A stretch of 64,000 nucleotides of DNA from Paenibacillus sp. PastM-3 (GTDB taxonomy: Bacteria; Bacillota; Bacilli; Paenibacillales; Paenibacillaceae), in the NCBI RefSeq assembly GCF_029893965.1, contig NZ_JARXXP010000001.1, forward strand, positions 372,001-436,000, read 5' to 3'. This document shows positions 43,356 to 57,212 of the stretch, piece after piece (position 1 is the stretch's first letter; every line of letters starts with the position of its first letter). The notes beneath the pieces are model-generated. The model was not told where the DNA came from. It saw only the letters and a list, made by a program, of their open reading frames with translations, and made no database searches. The position numbers were made by a program, and so were the translations under genes.

Positions 43356-43970
43356 TCAGAGATATTCCTCTTTATACAGATTATTTCTGAGCAGACGGAT
43401 ACACGCTTGAAACTCATTATTAATGACTTCCACGTCTACCGCAGCATGATTCGGCAGCTCATTGATATGCCCTTCCGTATACCTCTGCAGCAGCTTCATG
43501 ACCAGCTGCGGATCAACGCCCTCCTTGAATTTATGAAGGTCTATTCCGTCATACGCCAGACTGCTTCTAAAGCCTTCTCCTGTTGCCAGAGCGGCTTTGA
43601 TCTCCTGCTTCACTTCAGGGTCCTGTTCAAAATAGATACTGCTCAAAAAAGACAGGCTTGCCGGATGCTTCTCCATCGCCGATATTTTGATGCTGGCAGT
43701 CATGGTGATCCGGTCAAAAAAGTCCGTGACACTGTGGTCGAAGTTCTCCCGGATTTGGTTCATAATCAGACTGGTGCAGTAACCGATCAGATAAAGATAC
43801 AATCCCTTTTTGGTGCCAAAATAATGAAATACCATCGCTTTGGAAATGCCGGCCGAGCCAGCAATGTCACTGACCGATGTTTTCTTGTAACCGTTCTGGC
43901 TGAAGGATGCCAATGCTCCATTGATAATCTTGCTCTGCTTCTCCTCCGGCAGGCCTGTGAACTTTTCCAA
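43356..43970 (-). CDS. TetR-family repressor of the ABC-2 operon
   Basis: About 204 residues. The N-terminal HTH is KIINGALASFSQNGYKKTSV then SDIAGSAGISKAMVFHYFGT with a following recognition helix. A ligand-binding helical domain makes up the rest. I take TTG at 43970 as start because GAGGTG lies 7 nt before it. The promoter of this operon lies between two ACCGAATCGGT palindromes, so it very likely represses itself and the exporter. The inducer is unknown. Confidence 0.9.
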   Translation of the reverse strand: MEKFTGLPEEKQSKIINGALASFSQNGYKKTSVSDIAGSAGISKAMVFHYFGTKKGLYLYLIGYCTSLIMNQIRENFDHSVTDFFDRITMTASIKISAMEKHPASLSFLSSIYFEQDPEVKQEIKAALATGEGFRSSLAYDGIDLHKFKEGVDPQLVMKLLQRYTEGHINELPNHAAVDVEVINNEFQACIRLLRNNLYKEEYL

Positions 43971-43996
43971 ATCGTCACCTCTATCCTTTAGCGTCA

Positions 43997-44046
43997 ACCG
44001 AATCGGTTTATGCCACCAGTATATTCCTGTAAACCGAATCGGTCAA
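43997..44046 (-). promoter_or_regulatory. Promoter with two TetR operators
   Basis: Operators ACCGAATCGGT occur at 43997-44007 and 44033-44043, with centres 36 bp apart. On the minus strand TTGACC (44041-44046) and TATACT (44018-44023) are 17 bp apart. One operator overlaps the -35 and spacer and the other lies just downstream of the start site, a clear repression layout. Confidence 0.82.
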
Positions 44047-44048
44047 TA

Positions 44049-44076
44049 ATAAAAAACACCTTCAAGAGAGAAGGTG
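44049..44076 (-). terminator. Rho-independent terminator of the alcohol dehydrogenase gene
   Basis: On the minus strand CACCTTC / GAAGGTG (44057-44076) is followed by TTTTTT. It lies next to the TetR-operon promoter. Confidence 0.8.
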
Positions 44077-44130
44077 CTTGCTCTGCGGCAAGGCCTCTTC
44101 ACCTGAAGGTGTCTTGTGATAAGCTGATTA

Positions 44131-45180
44131 TTATTCCTGGTTCATTGTGCTGATGTCAATTACGAACCGGTAGCGGACATCAGAAGCAAGCACACGCTCC
44201 CAGGCTTCATCAATCTGGCTGGCGGAAATAACCTCAATCTCGGAGGCAATGTTGTGTTCTGCACAGAAATCGAGCATTTCCTGTGTCTCACGGATGCCGC
44301 CGATCATAGATCCGGCGAACGAGCGGCGGTGGCCAATCAGCGAGAATGCGTTAACCGCCAACGGATCTGCAGGCGCACCGACATTGACAAGAGTTCCGTC
44401 CAGCGCAAGCAGTGAAAGGAAGGCATCAATATTAATCTGTGCACTTACAGTATTGATGATCAGGTCGAACGATCCGGCGAGCTGCTTGAAGGTCTCCTGA
44501 TCGCTGGTAGCGTAATAGTGATCCGCTCCCAGCTGCAGGCCGTCCTCTTTTTTCTTCAAGGATTGTGAGAGTACGGTAACCTCAGCACCCATAGCGTGGG
44601 CGATCTTCACTGCCATATGTCCAAGCCCGCCCAGTCCTACTACGGCTACTTTTTTGCCAGGGCCGGCTTCCCAGTGGTGCAGCGGGGAGTAGGTGGTAAT
44701 TCCGGCACACAGCAGCGGTGCTGCAGCATCCAGCGGAATGTTGTCCGGAATGCGGACTACAAAACTTTCTGTAACGACGATATGCGTGGAATATCCGCCT
44801 TGGGTATAGTGACCATAACGGTCAGTAGCTCCATAAGTGCCAGTATTTCCGTGCAGGCAATATTGCTCTTCCCCTTTATGGCAGCTGCTGCATTCTCCGC
44901 AGGAGTCAACCATACAGCCTACACCTACACGGTCGCCAACTGCATATTTGGTTACTTCTGCTCCAATCTGGCTGACAATCCCGGCAATTTCATGCCCTGG
45001 TACGAGCGGATATGTGACCGGTCCCCACTCTCCGCGGGCGGTGTGGATGTCAGAGTGGCAGATGCCTGCATATTTGATTTCAATAAGCACATCATGCGGC
45101 TGAAGCTCGCGGCGCTCGATCGTTGTCAGCTTGAACGGGCCTTCTGGATTGAATGTGGCGCGTGCATTAACTAGAATCAT
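44131..45180 (-). CDS. Zinc-dependent NAD(P) alcohol dehydrogenase (AdhA/YahK-like)
   Basis: 349 residues. Catalytic zinc ligands lie in [15 protein letters not shown] and PGHEIAGIV, the structural zinc Cys cluster is [19 protein letters not shown], and the Rossmann motif is [19 protein letters not shown]. It oxidises or reduces medium-chain alcohols and aldehydes. The gene is divergent from a MerR-type regulator and is preceded by a 19-bp-spacer promoter. This is the AdhR/NmlR arrangement in which the dehydrogenase relieves aldehyde or electrophile stress. Confidence 0.93.
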   Translation of the reverse strand: MILVNARATFNPEGPFKLTTIERRELQPHDVLIEIKYAGICHSDIHTARGEWGPVTYPLVPGHEIAGIVSQIGAEVTKYAVGDRVGVGCMVDSCGECSSCHKGEEQYCLHGNTGTYGATDRYGHYTQGGYSTHIVVTESFVVRIPDNIPLDAAAPLLCAGITTYSPLHHWEAGPGKKVAVVGLGGLGHMAVKIAHAMGAEVTVLSQSLKKKEDGLQLGADHYYATSDQETFKQLAGSFDLIINTVSAQINIDAFLSLLALDGTLVNVGAPADPLAVNAFSLIGHRRSFAGSMIGGIRETQEMLDFCAEHNIASEIEVISASQIDEAWERVLASDVRYRFVIDISTMNQE

Positions 45181-45269
45181 AAGTGTGAACCTCCTGAAAT
45201 GTTAAGTTGTGATCCTTGGCTATAACCGTTTATAAAAAGCTTCCGGCATATCCGGCCTTTACAAAACCT

Positions 45270-45300
45270 ATGTTATTACTTAGAGTTAACTCTAAGTCAA
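45270..45300 (-). promoter_or_regulatory. MerR-type promoter and operator of the alcohol dehydrogenase gene
   Basis: An 18-bp perfect palindrome CTTAGAGTTAACTCTAAG (45279-45296) sits in a promoter with TTGACT (45295-45300) and TAACAT (45270-45275) separated by 19 bp. The over-long spacer is the hallmark of MerR-activated promoters, and the palindrome resembles NmlR/AdhR sites. Confidence 0.82.
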
Positions 45301-45328
45301 GAAGTAATTTGAACATAGGAGACAGAAC

Positions 45329-48349
<3,021 letters not shown>

Positions 48350-48354
48350 CTAAC

Positions 48355-48383
48355 ATTTGATTTGAGAAAAAAATATTTGACAA
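48355..48383 (-). promoter_or_regulatory. Possible rph promoter
   Basis: On the minus strand TTGTCA (48378-48383) and TCAAAT (48355-48360) are 17 bp apart, in an AT-rich leader. The -10 is poor, so this is tentative. Confidence 0.4.
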
Positions 48384-48496
48384 GAGCATTTCTGCGTGAT
48401 AAATTAAAATATAAGATGAGATTTTTATGACCAATTTTTTATGAATAAATAAAGGTAGGCTGATTATATCACCGCTCCTGTACATATGCAATAAGA

Positions 48497-48530
48497 AAGA
48501 ACCTGGCCTTTTGGTCAGGTTCTTTTATTT
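48497..48530 (+). terminator. Orphan terminator hairpin
   Basis: A 12-bp stem (AAGAACCTGGCC / GGTCAGGTTCTT, one mismatch, TTTT loop) is followed by TTATTTT on the plus strand. No plus-strand gene ends nearby. It may close a lost gene or help insulate rph. Confidence 0.55.
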
Positions 48531-48580
48531 TCCTTCTATAAGTTTTGAGCTTCATATATTATTGATAATAAAGCATTAGA

Positions 48581-48610
48581 CTGCCGCCGTTGTTGAATTA
48601 TCGTTTCCTG
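48581..48610. repeat. Second copy of the TTGTTGAATTA motif, possible mobile-element end
   Basis: The stretch CTGCCGCCGTTGTTGAATTA followed by TCGTTTCC closely matches CTACCGCCGCTGTTGTTGAATTA..GTTTCT at 2171-2201. No transposase is near. The surrounding 250 bp are AT-rich and hold no recognisable gene. Confidence 0.4.
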
Positions 48611-48860
48611 TTAATTGAATAAGCACTCTTTCTTTAATACACAGTATCTTCGTACTGCGCAACAGTACTATGACTCGCGATAAAAACAAATCAAGCTTTT
48701 ATGTAAATTGGTTAAATAACATATTTATACACGCTATTAGCTCAATCTAATTTTTCTATGACAAATTTCCTATTTCTATTCATTTATATTGTAAATCTAG
48801 TTAAAATATGAAATGATATTTACATATCATGGTTATATTAATTTTTATTGGATGTGAAAC

Positions 48861-49429
48861 ATGAAGTTGGCAAAATCTTTAACTTCAATACTTTTAACAC
48901 TGGTACTTGTTTTTTCTTCATTTGACCTAATAGCTGCAGCAGAATCCGATGAACAAACTGGCACACACTTTGAATTGTTGAATCCTGATCTAGATAGTTT
49001 AAGTCCAGAAGGCGATCTCCTATTTCCACAAAGCTTCAATACAACTGAAATCAAATCTTGTGGTGCGAGTACATGGGGCTCTCTTGGACTCACAAATTTC
49101 ATTTCACAAATGTCGATTACAAACACCTTATCTTGGGCATTAGTGCTTTCACCCACTGGAATAGCTGCTTTTGGGCCAACTGTTACAGTTAAAGCAGTTA
49201 ATGGTTCTGTAACCTCTGCTGCCGGACTTACAAGTTTTATAAATGGCCCAAATATTTACCCACCTCACACACAGCCATCCACCTATCAATTCACGGAAGT
49301 ATAACGACTTACCCTAGCAGCTTTGGGGGTACTGCGCACCTTCAATCAGGTGACACCGTAGGTATCAATTTTAGCATTGATAGCCCACGTGCTGGCGGGT
49401 TAGTGTCGGTTTCATGCTTAGTACCGTAA
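48861..49429 (+). pseudogene. Secreted protein of unknown function with one frameshift
   Basis: A signal peptide (MKLAKSLTSILLTLVLVFSS, cleavage near IAAAES) leads a Ser/Thr-rich mature region. The first frame ends at 49304 after STYQFTEV. A one-base shift at about 49293 continues naturally as GSITTYPSSFGGTAHLQSGD, then TVGINFSIDSPRAGG, to a stop at 49429, giving about 189 residues. The continued part has the alternating pattern of a beta sandwich. No known family was recognised. It is AT-rich relative to neighbours. Either a real single-base deletion or a sequencing error explains the break; the RBS (GGATGTG) is weak. Confidence 0.55.
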
Positions 49430-49483
49430 AACACTTTAATTGGCACTCTATAAATCACTTCTATTCGGCAAGGAGGCTATAAC

Positions 49484-49810
49484 TTGAACACAGAAGAAAA
49501 CAGAGAGGAATATTCTTCTCATTTCATAAGAGATGAAAATCAAAGAACGCACAAAAAAGATATACGCTGGTTTAAAGAAATGATCAATTTTGATACTTTG
49601 CGTGAGGCAGAACAATGGGTTTATAATGGTGATGCTTTCAATAAAATTAGGACTGAATTTGAGGGTTACATTACTGGAGACCCTAAACTTGCTTTTGCAC
49701 TGCTTTACAATCTAACAAGAGAAAATACCCTTAATCAACGCTTTAACGGTATATTTGCTGATGAAGAGTACAAAGATGGACATACACTATATATGATTTG
49801 GGTTAATTAA
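49484..49810 (+). CDS. Hypothetical 108-aa protein
   Basis: The gene starts with TTG 7 nt after AAGGAGG. The product is soluble, charged and rich in Tyr/Asn (DIRWFKEMINFDTLREAEQW, FAL.LYNLTRENTLNQRFNG). No family was recognised. Low GC matches the preceding orphan gene, and both may belong to a transferred segment. A further open frame begins at the stop: NKRLFLGEDMKVREMPIEVL continues to 49907 without an RBS, so the original protein may have been longer, with a frameshift near 49800. Confidence 0.5.
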   Translation: MNTEENREEYSSHFIRDENQRTHKKDIRWFKEMINFDTLREAEQWVYNGDAFNKIRTEFEGYITGDPKLAFALLYNLTRENTLNQRFNGIFADEEYKDGHTLYMIWVN

Positions 49811-49930
49811 TAAACGGCTTTTCCTGGGTGAAGATATGAAGGTTAGGGAAATGCCCATAGAAGTGTTAAAAAGCATTCAATCGAGATTGGACAAATACTG
49901 CACATAACCCCGTTTGAACACCTGCACCTG

Positions 49931-49971
49931 TAAAAAAGCCCGATGAAACGGTTAAACCGTCTCCTCGGGCT
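49931..49971 (-). terminator. Rho-independent terminator of the rhamnogalacturonan lyase gene
   Basis: On the minus strand AGCCCGAGGAGACGGTT pairs with AACCGTTTCATCGGGCT (two mismatches; 49937-49971) and is followed by TTTTTT. Confidence 0.85.
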
Positions 49972-50015
49972 GTGGAGCGTAAATTCAGTTTAGCTCCGCA
50001 AGCTGTCTCCCGTAC

Positions 50016-53000
50016 TTATTTCCGTACCTTTACAGTCATCTTCACGGTCCGGGTTTCACCCGCAGCGTTGCTCAGCACCGCTTCGTATTCGTAAGTGCCA
50101 GCCGCTTTGCCGGAAATGGCCGTTACTGCCGACTGGGCACCAGGTGTACGGGCCTGAAGCGATTGCGTGTCAATCAACTTTCCATTTTCGTAAAGCTTGT
50201 ATTCGGTAGCATTGGTTCCCCACCACAGATTCATTGTAACGTTAAAGCTGCCGTCTCCATCCCAGTTGTCGTTAGACAATACCGCTTGACCCGGAGCAGC
50301 ATCGGTAACAGTCACAGTCAGTGGTGCACTCTTCGTTGTGCCCAGCGAGTTGATCAGTTCACCGGTATAAACGTAAGTTCCGTTCGGCTTGCCGGTAATG
50401 TCAATCTTCACGGATTGCGCAGACGGGGATTGGTCAGGCAGTAATACTTCTTTCACCAGCTTGCCGTCCTCGTACAGTCTGAACTTGGTGCCGTTATTTC
50501 CCCACCAGAGATTCATCGTAATTGTATAGTCTCCGTCTCTCAGGCCAGTGTCATGACCGTTATTATCGGACAACACCGGCGTGCCTGGGGCACTGCTCGC
50601 CAGCGGGGTCGCCTGGCTCAGCCATGCTGACCACTTAATCAGTGCATCTGCCTGCTCAGCCGTAAAGACTGTGTTTCTGGCTGTGTTGACATCATTACTA
50701 TAAGCGTTCAGGAGCTGGCGGGCCTTCACACCATTATGTGCTGCTGCTGCCTGTTCAGCCTGCTGCAGCTTATCCGTAAGCTGACCGGAAACCGTTGGTG
50801 CACCAGGGTCCTCCGATCCGGCTGCGAAGATGCGGGTAAGCTCAGCCAGACTTGCAAAAGTAGCAGTAACGCCAAAGCTGTAGTCTAGAGTGGTTGTTTG
50901 GCCTGCGCGGTCATAGACCAGTGCAGTTACTGTATTCAATCCCGGTTCCAGCGTATAGGCCGGAGTGTTCAATATCTCTCCGGTCGGCTGTTCGACGCCA
51001 GAAACGGTATCGGCAGCGGAATAGCCAATGACAACCTGCTGGTCAATGGTGTATTCAGTCTGTCCCAGAATTTCAATGACCGGAGGCGCCAGATCGACCG
51101 GAACGGAAAGGATCTGTTCCGCCTCTTTGTTGCCGTCAACGTCAACGCTCCAGTAAGTAACGGTATGGTTGCCCTCTTCGCTAAGGGTCAGCTGCGTGCC
51201 GCTGACTGCTTCGCCGCCATCGACCTTGAAGTAGGTCGCTTCCACTTCCGAATCTTCATCTGTTGCCGTAAAAGTAACTTTTACAGGTGAGATATACCAG
51301 CCGTTATGTTGTTCGCCTTCAACCACTGCTGTCGTGTGCGGCGCTTTCTGGTCAGACGGCTCCTCTTCCAGGGTGACGAGTTCAGACAGAGGGATATTCA
51401 GCTCCTGTACCAGCTTAGCCACCATGCCGGATACCTTGATCGCACCGTTCATCTGCAGATGGGTATTGTCTTCGGTTGTCCCCACCCACATAAAGATCGA
51501 TTTGGTGCCTTCCGGACCGAGCTCCTGGAAATACTCCCAGCTTGCCTGATTCAGATCGATCAGCAGCGTTCCTGTTTCCTGGGCTGTTTCCTTCATGGCC
51601 TGCACATATTCCGGGAAGCTCTTATTGAGGACTTCTCCGTTAAAGTCACGGCGGTTAACCGGTGTAACTAGAACCGGAGTTGCGCCTCTTTGTACTGTTC
51701 CGTTAATATAATCCTTCAGGTACACCTTGAATTGCTCCGGTGTTAGATAACGTTCCGGCCGCGAAGGTGTGGAATCGTTGTGGGACCATTGCATGAACAG
51801 GTAATCGCCTTCGTGAATGTTCAGCAGGATATTGTTCAGATAGCCGCCTACCAGGAAGGTTTTGCTGCTGAGCCCGCTGACCGCACGGTTGTCAATGCTG
51901 ATCTTATCCAGATCAAAGTAGCTGCCCAGCTGCTCGCCCCATCCGGCCTGCGGACGGTAGCTTTCGGCATAATTGGCCACTGTGGAATCGCTCGCCAGAT
52001 AAATGACCGGCTGTGTGCCGGCGCCGTTGTCAGGCAGCCGCTCGATGGTCAGCGCATTAATATTTGGTGTGCTGCCGGAGAACTCAAAGTTAAAGACGCC
52101 GTCAATCAGGGCGATATCGTAGGAGACCTCTTTGAATTCGCCTTTGGCTACAGTCGTAACCGGAAGCTTCGGCATTTGCTCTACAACCACGCCGGTATTG
52201 GTCGATTCCTGTGCATCACCGATGGTCATGGTTACTCTGTAATTGGCAGGCTTCATTTCTACCAGGAAGGAGGTGCCGTTCACGCGGGTGAAGTCTTCCT
52301 TCAGGAGATCACCGGTCTGCCGGTTTTCGTCCTGAACCAGCGCGGTGTCGGCAAAGCCGTATCCATTGCCTTCGATATAAGCCCGCTTGGCATTTACACC
52401 AATGAATCCTTCTGCGGCAGCACCGGAGCCGAAATCAAAGGAGTAGCTGCTGATCGCACCTGCCGGTTCCGCAGTTAATGAATCCTTGGCAACCGTCAGC
52501 ATGTTAAACACATGATCGACCTGAGCCTGTGTCGCCTCCGTACCGAGGATTGCTTCAACAGCCGCCAATGCTTTGTTCAGCACAGCTTTGGAAGCTTCGG
52601 TGTAAGCTGACAGATCCAGTGCTTTCACTTCATTATGCAGGGTAATTAACGCCTTCTGATCGCCGGCAACCGGCGGCAGCTTCATGCCTTGAATCTTCAC
52701 GTTATCAATCTGAGTAGTCCAGCTGAGTGTGCCGCCTCCCCCTTTTCTTGTTCCAAGGAAACGCAGTGCCCTTACATTATTGGTATAGGCGCCTGGATTC
52801 ATCGGAATGTCCTTGGTGGTCTGCGTGAGGCTCGGGTCCGCCTTGCTCGTCAAAGTCAGGTCCATGGTCTTTTCAGCAAAATTAATGTTCACGTCCACAT
52901 TGACCCACTGGTTCTTCAGCAGATTGGTGGCGATGCCGCCATCCGGTACTGCTGTAGTGCCTGTTCCATAATCCGGTGTATAAGGGCCAACGAAGTAATG

Positions 53001-56000
53001 GATTTTGTTGCCCGGATTTGCAGTACCGGTCTTGGTCAGCAGTGTGAGAATAATATTCTCGTTCGCATCAAGGATGGACAGATGTCCTTCCGAGGGGGAA
53101 GCGCTGACATTGCCGGAATGCCAGTCGAAGTTCACGTTGACAATATCGCCGTTCACGGCATCGAACAACCGGAAGGTCTTCGCACGGTTACCCGAGCCTG
53201 ATCCGTTAACGGACAGCACTTTGTTACCGTTCTGGTCGACAACAGTTCCCGTCATTGTACCGGCGATTCCCGTAGAATTGACCATCGCATACTGGACGGC
53301 TGCAGGATCACCATCAAAGTTCTCCTCATACACCTGGATTTCCGGTTCCGGTTCAGGTTCGGTAATGTCAGGGTCAATCACATAAGGAGAGATACCTATT
53401 CCCATTTCTTTTACTGCTCCTGCAACCAATGCGGCAATGACCTGTGCGCCGTAGCTGCTGAAATGGGTGTTATCGTTCACCCCGTTAGGGTACTTCGGAT
53501 ATTCGCCCGGATTGGCATACAGGAAGACCTTTTCCGAAGCGCTGAGGCCGATTTTATCGTAATAAGCAATACTTAGCTGGCTGAGGTCAATCAGCTTGAC
53601 ATTCAGCTCTTCCGCTACCTCTTTGGCAGCCTGCACATATTCCGGAAAGCTTACGTTAAATTCTTGAGTGATGGTGTTAAAATCTCTGCGTCCAACTGGA
53701 GTAAGCAGGACTGGCTCAGCGCCGCGCTGTCTAGCGCCGTTGATGTAACGGGCCAGATAGGTTTTGTAATCCGCCGGTGACGCATACCGATCTGGAATAC
53801 CAATGCTGGCATCATTATGGCCAAAGGAAATAAAGAAATAGTCGCCCGGCTTGATCCGCTGCAGGATAGAATCCAGGCGGCCGTCCACCATAAACGATTT
53901 GCTGCTTCTGCCGCCGATCGCATCATTCTGGACGACGACGCCATTAGCGAAGTAACGGCCGAACTGCTGGCCCCAGCCTTCCTGCGGTGCCTGCTGTTCA
54001 CTGTAAGATTGCATAGTGGAGTCGCCGGCCATGTAGATTGTCGTGTGGTCACCTGTTGTCTTCTCCGGGTATTTCGAAATCGTGATTTCCTGAACATCAA
54101 TGGCTGTTCCGGTGAAAATGAACTCGAGTTGACCGTCAACCAGTGCAACATCATAGGAATATTCACGGGATTCTCCGGCATTAACGCTGGTGACAGCCAG
54201 CTTCTGTACGAATTCCGATTTGACGCCTACGTTTGAGTTGCGGGCATCCTCCCCTACTTTAATCGTAACCTGATAGTTGGCGTTCGGCAGATCAACTGCG
54301 AACTTTGCATTTTCCGGCAGAGCCACATGGTTTGCGCCTACCGTAATTCCACTTGCGTCTTCAAAGCCGTAGCCGGTTCCCTGCGAATAAGGAGTGTCCT
54401 GAACAGCAGTTGCTCCTGCAGCAGGCTCCGTTCCGAATGCAAAATGATACACCTGCTCCGGCAGCTGCTGTGAGCCGGTCAGCGCCAGGTTCGCTTTCGG
54501 GAATGAGGTGGCTTCAGTACCGAGATAGAAGCCTGTGTGAGGCGGTTGATTGTAGCTTACATTCTGCCAGGCAATGCCCAGGCGGTATACTGGATCCTGC
54601 ATCAGCGTTGGAATCTTGTACGCAGTAGGAATAGTCGTCGTATAGAGTCTGTACTCGCTGCTATCCTCACTGCGCAGCAGCAGCTCCTCGCGCCAGTCGC
54701 CCAGAATATCCGCCTGAAGGGCAGGAGTTCCCTTGGTGTGGTTATTGGTTAAGGTACCGGTTGCCCGGAAGATTTCCTTCAGCTGCTTATTTTCATAATC
54801 CCATTTGTAAACAAGCGGAATGCCTTTTGCTGTTGTGTTATTCCATTCATGGTCGAACAGTTCACGCTGAAGATCCCCGTCCCACCAGATTGCAAAGTTA
54901 GCACTCTTTGGCACTTCGTTCTGTTCATAAATGACGTCGCCGTTTGCCGCAAAACCCTTGGAGAGAGGGTCCATCTGACCGTCGGTAATCGTGGAGGCCC
55001 AGGATTCATATCCGGGATAAGTCGGATCAATATCTGCAGACATTCCGCGTCCTGTATCCTTACCTGTATATTGGCCCCAGAGAATATCACCTGTAGCGGC
55101 GTCGCGCATCTCCAGACCATACTCAGCGTTTGTGTGCTCATGCACGCTTACGACCTGATAACCGTCCCGGTTCGGGTCGAGCTTGCCGGCATGAATCGCA
55201 TCGCCGTGGCCAAGTCCGGTGCTGTACATTAAGGTGCCGTTGTCATCAATTGCCAGAGCACCGTACATAATCTCATCTTTGCCGTCACCGTCGGCGTCAA
55301 GCACGCTGAGATTATGGTTACCCTGTCCTTCGTACTCTTTGCCTGCTTCGTTAGTATCAAAGGTCCAGCGCTGTACCAGCTGGCCGCCGGTGAAATCGTA
55401 GGCTGTCAGCACAGTACGTGTATAGTAACCGCGTGCCATCACCACGCTGGGCTTCACTCCGTCGAGATAGGCAATGCCTCCGAGGAAACGGTCCACGCGG
55501 TTGCCGTATCCGTCGCCCCATGCGGCAACATCGCCTCTAGGCGGGATGTAATTCACTGTGGATACAGCTGCTCCGGTCTCACCGTTGAACAGCGTCAGAT
55601 ATTCAGGACCTGTCAGGATATATCCGCCATCGTTGCGGTAATCCTTCGTGCCGTCACCAATTACGGTGCCTTGGCCGTCCTTGGTGCCGTCTGCTGTCTT
55701 AACCACAACCTCAGCTTTGCCGTTGCCGTCCAGGTCATAGACCATCAGCTGGGTATAGTGGGCCCCGGCCCGGATGTTCACGCCAAGGTCAATCCGCCAC
55801 AGCTTCGTACCGTCAAGCTTAACTGCATCAATATAGACATTGCCGGTGTAACCGGCCTGGGAGTTATCCTTAGAGTTGCTCGGGCTCCATAAGAAAACGA
55901 TTTCATATTCTCCGTCGCCATCGAGGTCCCCAACAGAGGCATCCCCTGCATAATAGGAATAGGTTCCGCCATCCTTAGTCCGGCCGTCATCCGGCTTATC

Positions 56001-56414
56001 CAGCGGGATCGGCAGGTAATTGTTATGCCATACCGATGCCGTTTCCGGCTGGATTACTTCTTTACCGGCAATAACAGTAGAAATCTGATACTGGGAGCTG
56101 TCTGCTCCTGTTATGTCCAAATAATTCGTAGAATTGCTAATAGGTGCGCTGTTTACTTTATATCCGTTTTTATATACATTGAAAGCGATTTCATCTGAAT
56201 CCGTATTTAAGTATCTCCAGCTCAAATACACACCGCTGCTGGTCAGAACCGCTACCAGACCCCGGTCGAGATATTCTGCCTGCCGGGCAAGCGGACTGTC
56301 CGCTCTTGCTGTTGCAGCATACCCCGGAGCTGGAGGAACGACTAACGAAAGGATCATGAGAAATGACATAACGAATGCAAGCACCGATTTCCTGACGGAA
56401 ACTCTTTTACCCAT
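50016..56414 (-). CDS. Giant secreted rhamnogalacturonan lyase with two acetylesterase modules
   Basis: 2132 residues with a signal peptide (1-33). Reading N to C: a PL11 rhamnogalacturonan lyase (about 38-645; [20 protein letters not shown], Ca-binding [37 protein letters not shown]). A galactose-binding-like sandwich follows (about 660-785). Next comes an SGNH rhamnogalacturonan acetylesterase of CE12 type (about 790-1005; [20 protein letters not shown]). A LamG-like sandwich (about 1028-1240), a FIVAR-like helical segment (1247-1311) and a second sandwich (1318-1460) lead to a second SGNH esterase (about 1468-1680; [20 protein letters not shown]). The tail has two Ig-like domains, a helical segment and two chitinase-type carbohydrate-binding repeats ([28 protein letters not shown]). 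It would cut and deacetylate RG-I pectin. No wall anchor is present, so it is probably released. Confidence 0.9.
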   Translation of the reverse strand: MGKRVSVRKSVLAFVMSFLMILSLVVPPAPGYAATARADSPLARQAEYLDRGLVAVLTSSGVYLSWRYLNTDSDEIAFNVYKNGYKVNSAPISNSTNYLDITGADSSQYQISTVIAGKEVIQPETASVWHNNYLPIPLDKPDDGRTKDGGTYSYYAGDASVGDLDGDGEYEIVFLWSPSNSKDNSQAGYTGNVYIDAVKLDGTKLWRIDLGVNIRAGAHYTQLMVYDLDGNGKAEVVVKTADGTKDGQGTVIGDGTKDYRNDGGYILTGPEYLTLFNGETGAAVSTVNYIPPRGDVAAWGDGYGNRVDRFLGGIAYLDGVKPSVVMARGYYTRTVLTAYDFTGGQLVQRWTFDTNEAGKEYEGQGNHNLSVLDADGDGKDEIMYGALAIDDNGTLMYSTGLGHGDAIHAGKLDPNRDGYQVVSVHEHTNAEYGLEMRDAATGDILWGQYTGKDTGRGMSADIDPTYPGYESWASTITDGQMDPLSKGFAANGDVIYEQNEVPKSANFAIWWDGDLQRELFDHEWNNTTAKGIPLVYKWDYENKQLKEIFRATGTLTNNHTKGTPALQADILGDWREELLLRSEDSSEYRLYTTTIPTAYKIPTLMQDPVYRLGIAWQNVSYNQPPHTGFYLGTEATSFPKANLALTGSQQLPEQVYHFAFGTEPAAGATAVQDTPYSQGTGYGFEDASGITVGANHVALPENAKFAVDLPNANYQVTIKVGEDARNSNVGVKSEFVQKLAVTSVNAGESREYSYDVALVDGQLEFIFTGTAIDVQEITISKYPEKTTGDHTTIYMAGDSTMQSYSEQQAPQEGWGQQFGRYFANGVVVQNDAIGGRSSKSFMVDGRLDSILQRIKPGDYFFISFGHNDASIGIPDRYASPADYKTYLARYINGARQRGAEPVLLTPVGRRDFNTITQEFNVSFPEYVQAAKEVAEELNVKLIDLSQLSIAYYDKIGLSASEKVFLYANPGEYPKYPNGVNDNTHFSSYGAQVIAALVAGAVKEMGIGISPYVIDPDITEPEPEPEIQVYEENFDGDPAAVQYAMVNSTGIAGTMTGTVVDQNGNKVLSVNGSGSGNRAKTFRLFDAVNGDIVNVNFDWHSGNVSASPSEGHLSILDANENIILTLLTKTGTANPGNKIHYFVGPYTPDYGTGTTAVPDGGIATNLLKNQWVNVDVNINFAEKTMDLTLTSKADPSLTQTTKDIPMNPGAYTNNVRALRFLGTRKGGGGTLSWTTQIDNVKIQGMKLPPVAGDQKALITLHNEVKALDLSAYTEASKAVLNKALAAVEAILGTEATQAQVDHVFNMLTVAKDSLTAEPAGAISSYSFDFGSGAAAEGFIGVNAKRAYIEGNGYGFADTALVQDENRQTGDLLKEDFTRVNGTSFLVEMKPANYRVTMTIGDAQESTNTGVVVEQMPKLPVTTVAKGEFKEVSYDIALIDGVFNFEFSGSTPNINALTIERLPDNGAGTQPVIYLASDSTVANYAESYRPQAGWGEQLGSYFDLDKISIDNRAVSGLSSKTFLVGGYLNNILLNIHEGDYLFMQWSHNDSTPSRPERYLTPEQFKVYLKDYINGTVQRGATPVLVTPVNRRDFNGEVLNKSFPEYVQAMKETAQETGTLLIDLNQASWEYFQELGPEGTKSIFMWVGTTEDNTHLQMNGAIKVSGMVAKLVQELNIPLSELVTLEEEPSDQKAPHTTAVVEGEQHNGWYISPVKVTFTATDEDSEVEATYFKVDGGEAVSGTQLTLSEEGNHTVTYWSVDVDGNKEAEQILSVPVDLAPPVIEILGQTEYTIDQQVVIGYSAADTVSGVEQPTGEILNTPAYTLEPGLNTVTALVYDRAGQTTTLDYSFGVTATFASLAELTRIFAAGSEDPGAPTVSGQLTDKLQQAEQAAAAHNGVKARQLLNAYSNDVNTARNTVFTAEQADALIKWSAWLSQATPLASSAPGTPVLSDNNGHDTGLRDGDYTITMNLWWGNNGTKFRLYEDGKLVKEVLLPDQSPSAQSVKIDITGKPNGTYVYTGELINSLGTTKSAPLTVTVTDAAPGQAVLSNDNWDGDGSFNVTMNLWWGTNATEYKLYENGKLIDTQSLQARTPGAQSAVTAISGKAAGTYEYEAVLSNAAGETRTVKMTVKVRK

Positions 56415-56785
56415 GTACTTAACTCCTCCTATTTGTCTAAAATCAATTTTTAGAAACCAGGGGAAATCTAAACTTGAACCCGGTATACCTGTAAAGCTTC
56501 AGTTCTCCAATCATAAACCTTGAATGTTGTTAGAATCATCACTCCCTTCAATACGGCGTTTATATAAGCGGGTTCTCCTATTGGACTCCAAATCTGCTGC
56601 AAAACTCGATCCCGCCACTAAATATGCACAAGTGTATCAAATTATGAGAGCGCATTCTTAGCAAAAAAATGCATATTAAGCTTAAAATCGACTATTTTAC
56701 TTTTTAATATTTTTGAAATCCGCTCCAGCTAAAGCCCCAGCCCGCTTTTTCGGTATAACTGATGTTGCTGAAGATAAGTATGCAA
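56415..56785. other. Intergenic leader region of the rhamnogalacturonan lyase gene, no gene seen
   Basis: The 371 bp between the lyase start and the next terminator hold no plausible gene. I see AT-rich stretches but no convincing -35/-10 pair, riboswitch or operator palindrome. Confidence 0.5.
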
Positions 56786-56833
56786 CCAGCGAAAAGAACC
56801 GCAGCCTCTCATTGACACGAGGCTGCGGTTCTT
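56786..56833 (-). terminator. Terminator of the lmo0937-like gene
   Basis: A perfect 15-bp stem (AAGAACCGCAGCCTC / GAGGCTGCGGTTCTT, 56794-56833) is followed on the minus strand by TTTTCGC. Confidence 0.82.
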
Positions 56834-56861
56834 GATCAAAACACTCATGAATGAGTGCCGG

Positions 56862-57008
56862 CTAACTTCGGGAACGACCGCGGAACAGGTTAACGAGAAA
56901 GAGAACCACGGCGACAACGAGCAGCAGATGAATAAGATTGCCGACGACATTAAAGATAAAGCCGAACAGCCATAGTAGTACCACTAGACCGATTAAACCC
57001 CATAACAT
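56862..57008 (-). CDS. lmo0937-family small membrane protein, 48 aa
   Basis: The 48-residue product (starting MLWGLIGLVVLLWLFGFIFN and ending LVNLFRGRSRS) has two closely spaced hydrophobic stretches and a basic tail, the pattern of the lmo0937 family found across Bacillales. The first of two ATGs is used. Its role is unknown; relatives are often stress- or sporulation-induced. It has its own terminator. Confidence 0.82.
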   Translation of the reverse strand: MLWGLIGLVVLLWLFGFIFNVVGNLIHLLLVVAVVLFLVNLFRGRSRS

Positions 57009-57212
57009 AATTATTACCGCCCTTCTCCTCAGGAGTATTTGTCTCTTTTTACCCGTATGGAAGGAGAATTAAACTTCCTTTATTTATGGATTATCTGAAG
57101 AATGGACTACGCCTGCTCCCAATGATAAACCGCTGATAGAGGACTTGTTAAGAAGTTTCATTTGCTATATTCGGGTAATGAACTACGAGAAAGATAGTGA
57201 AAGGAGCAGCTT

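Noticed and set aside
56729..56950. 73-codon minus-strand frame
   Set aside because: It crosses the terminator hairpin and is in a different frame from the clear lmo0937-family gene (56862-57008).
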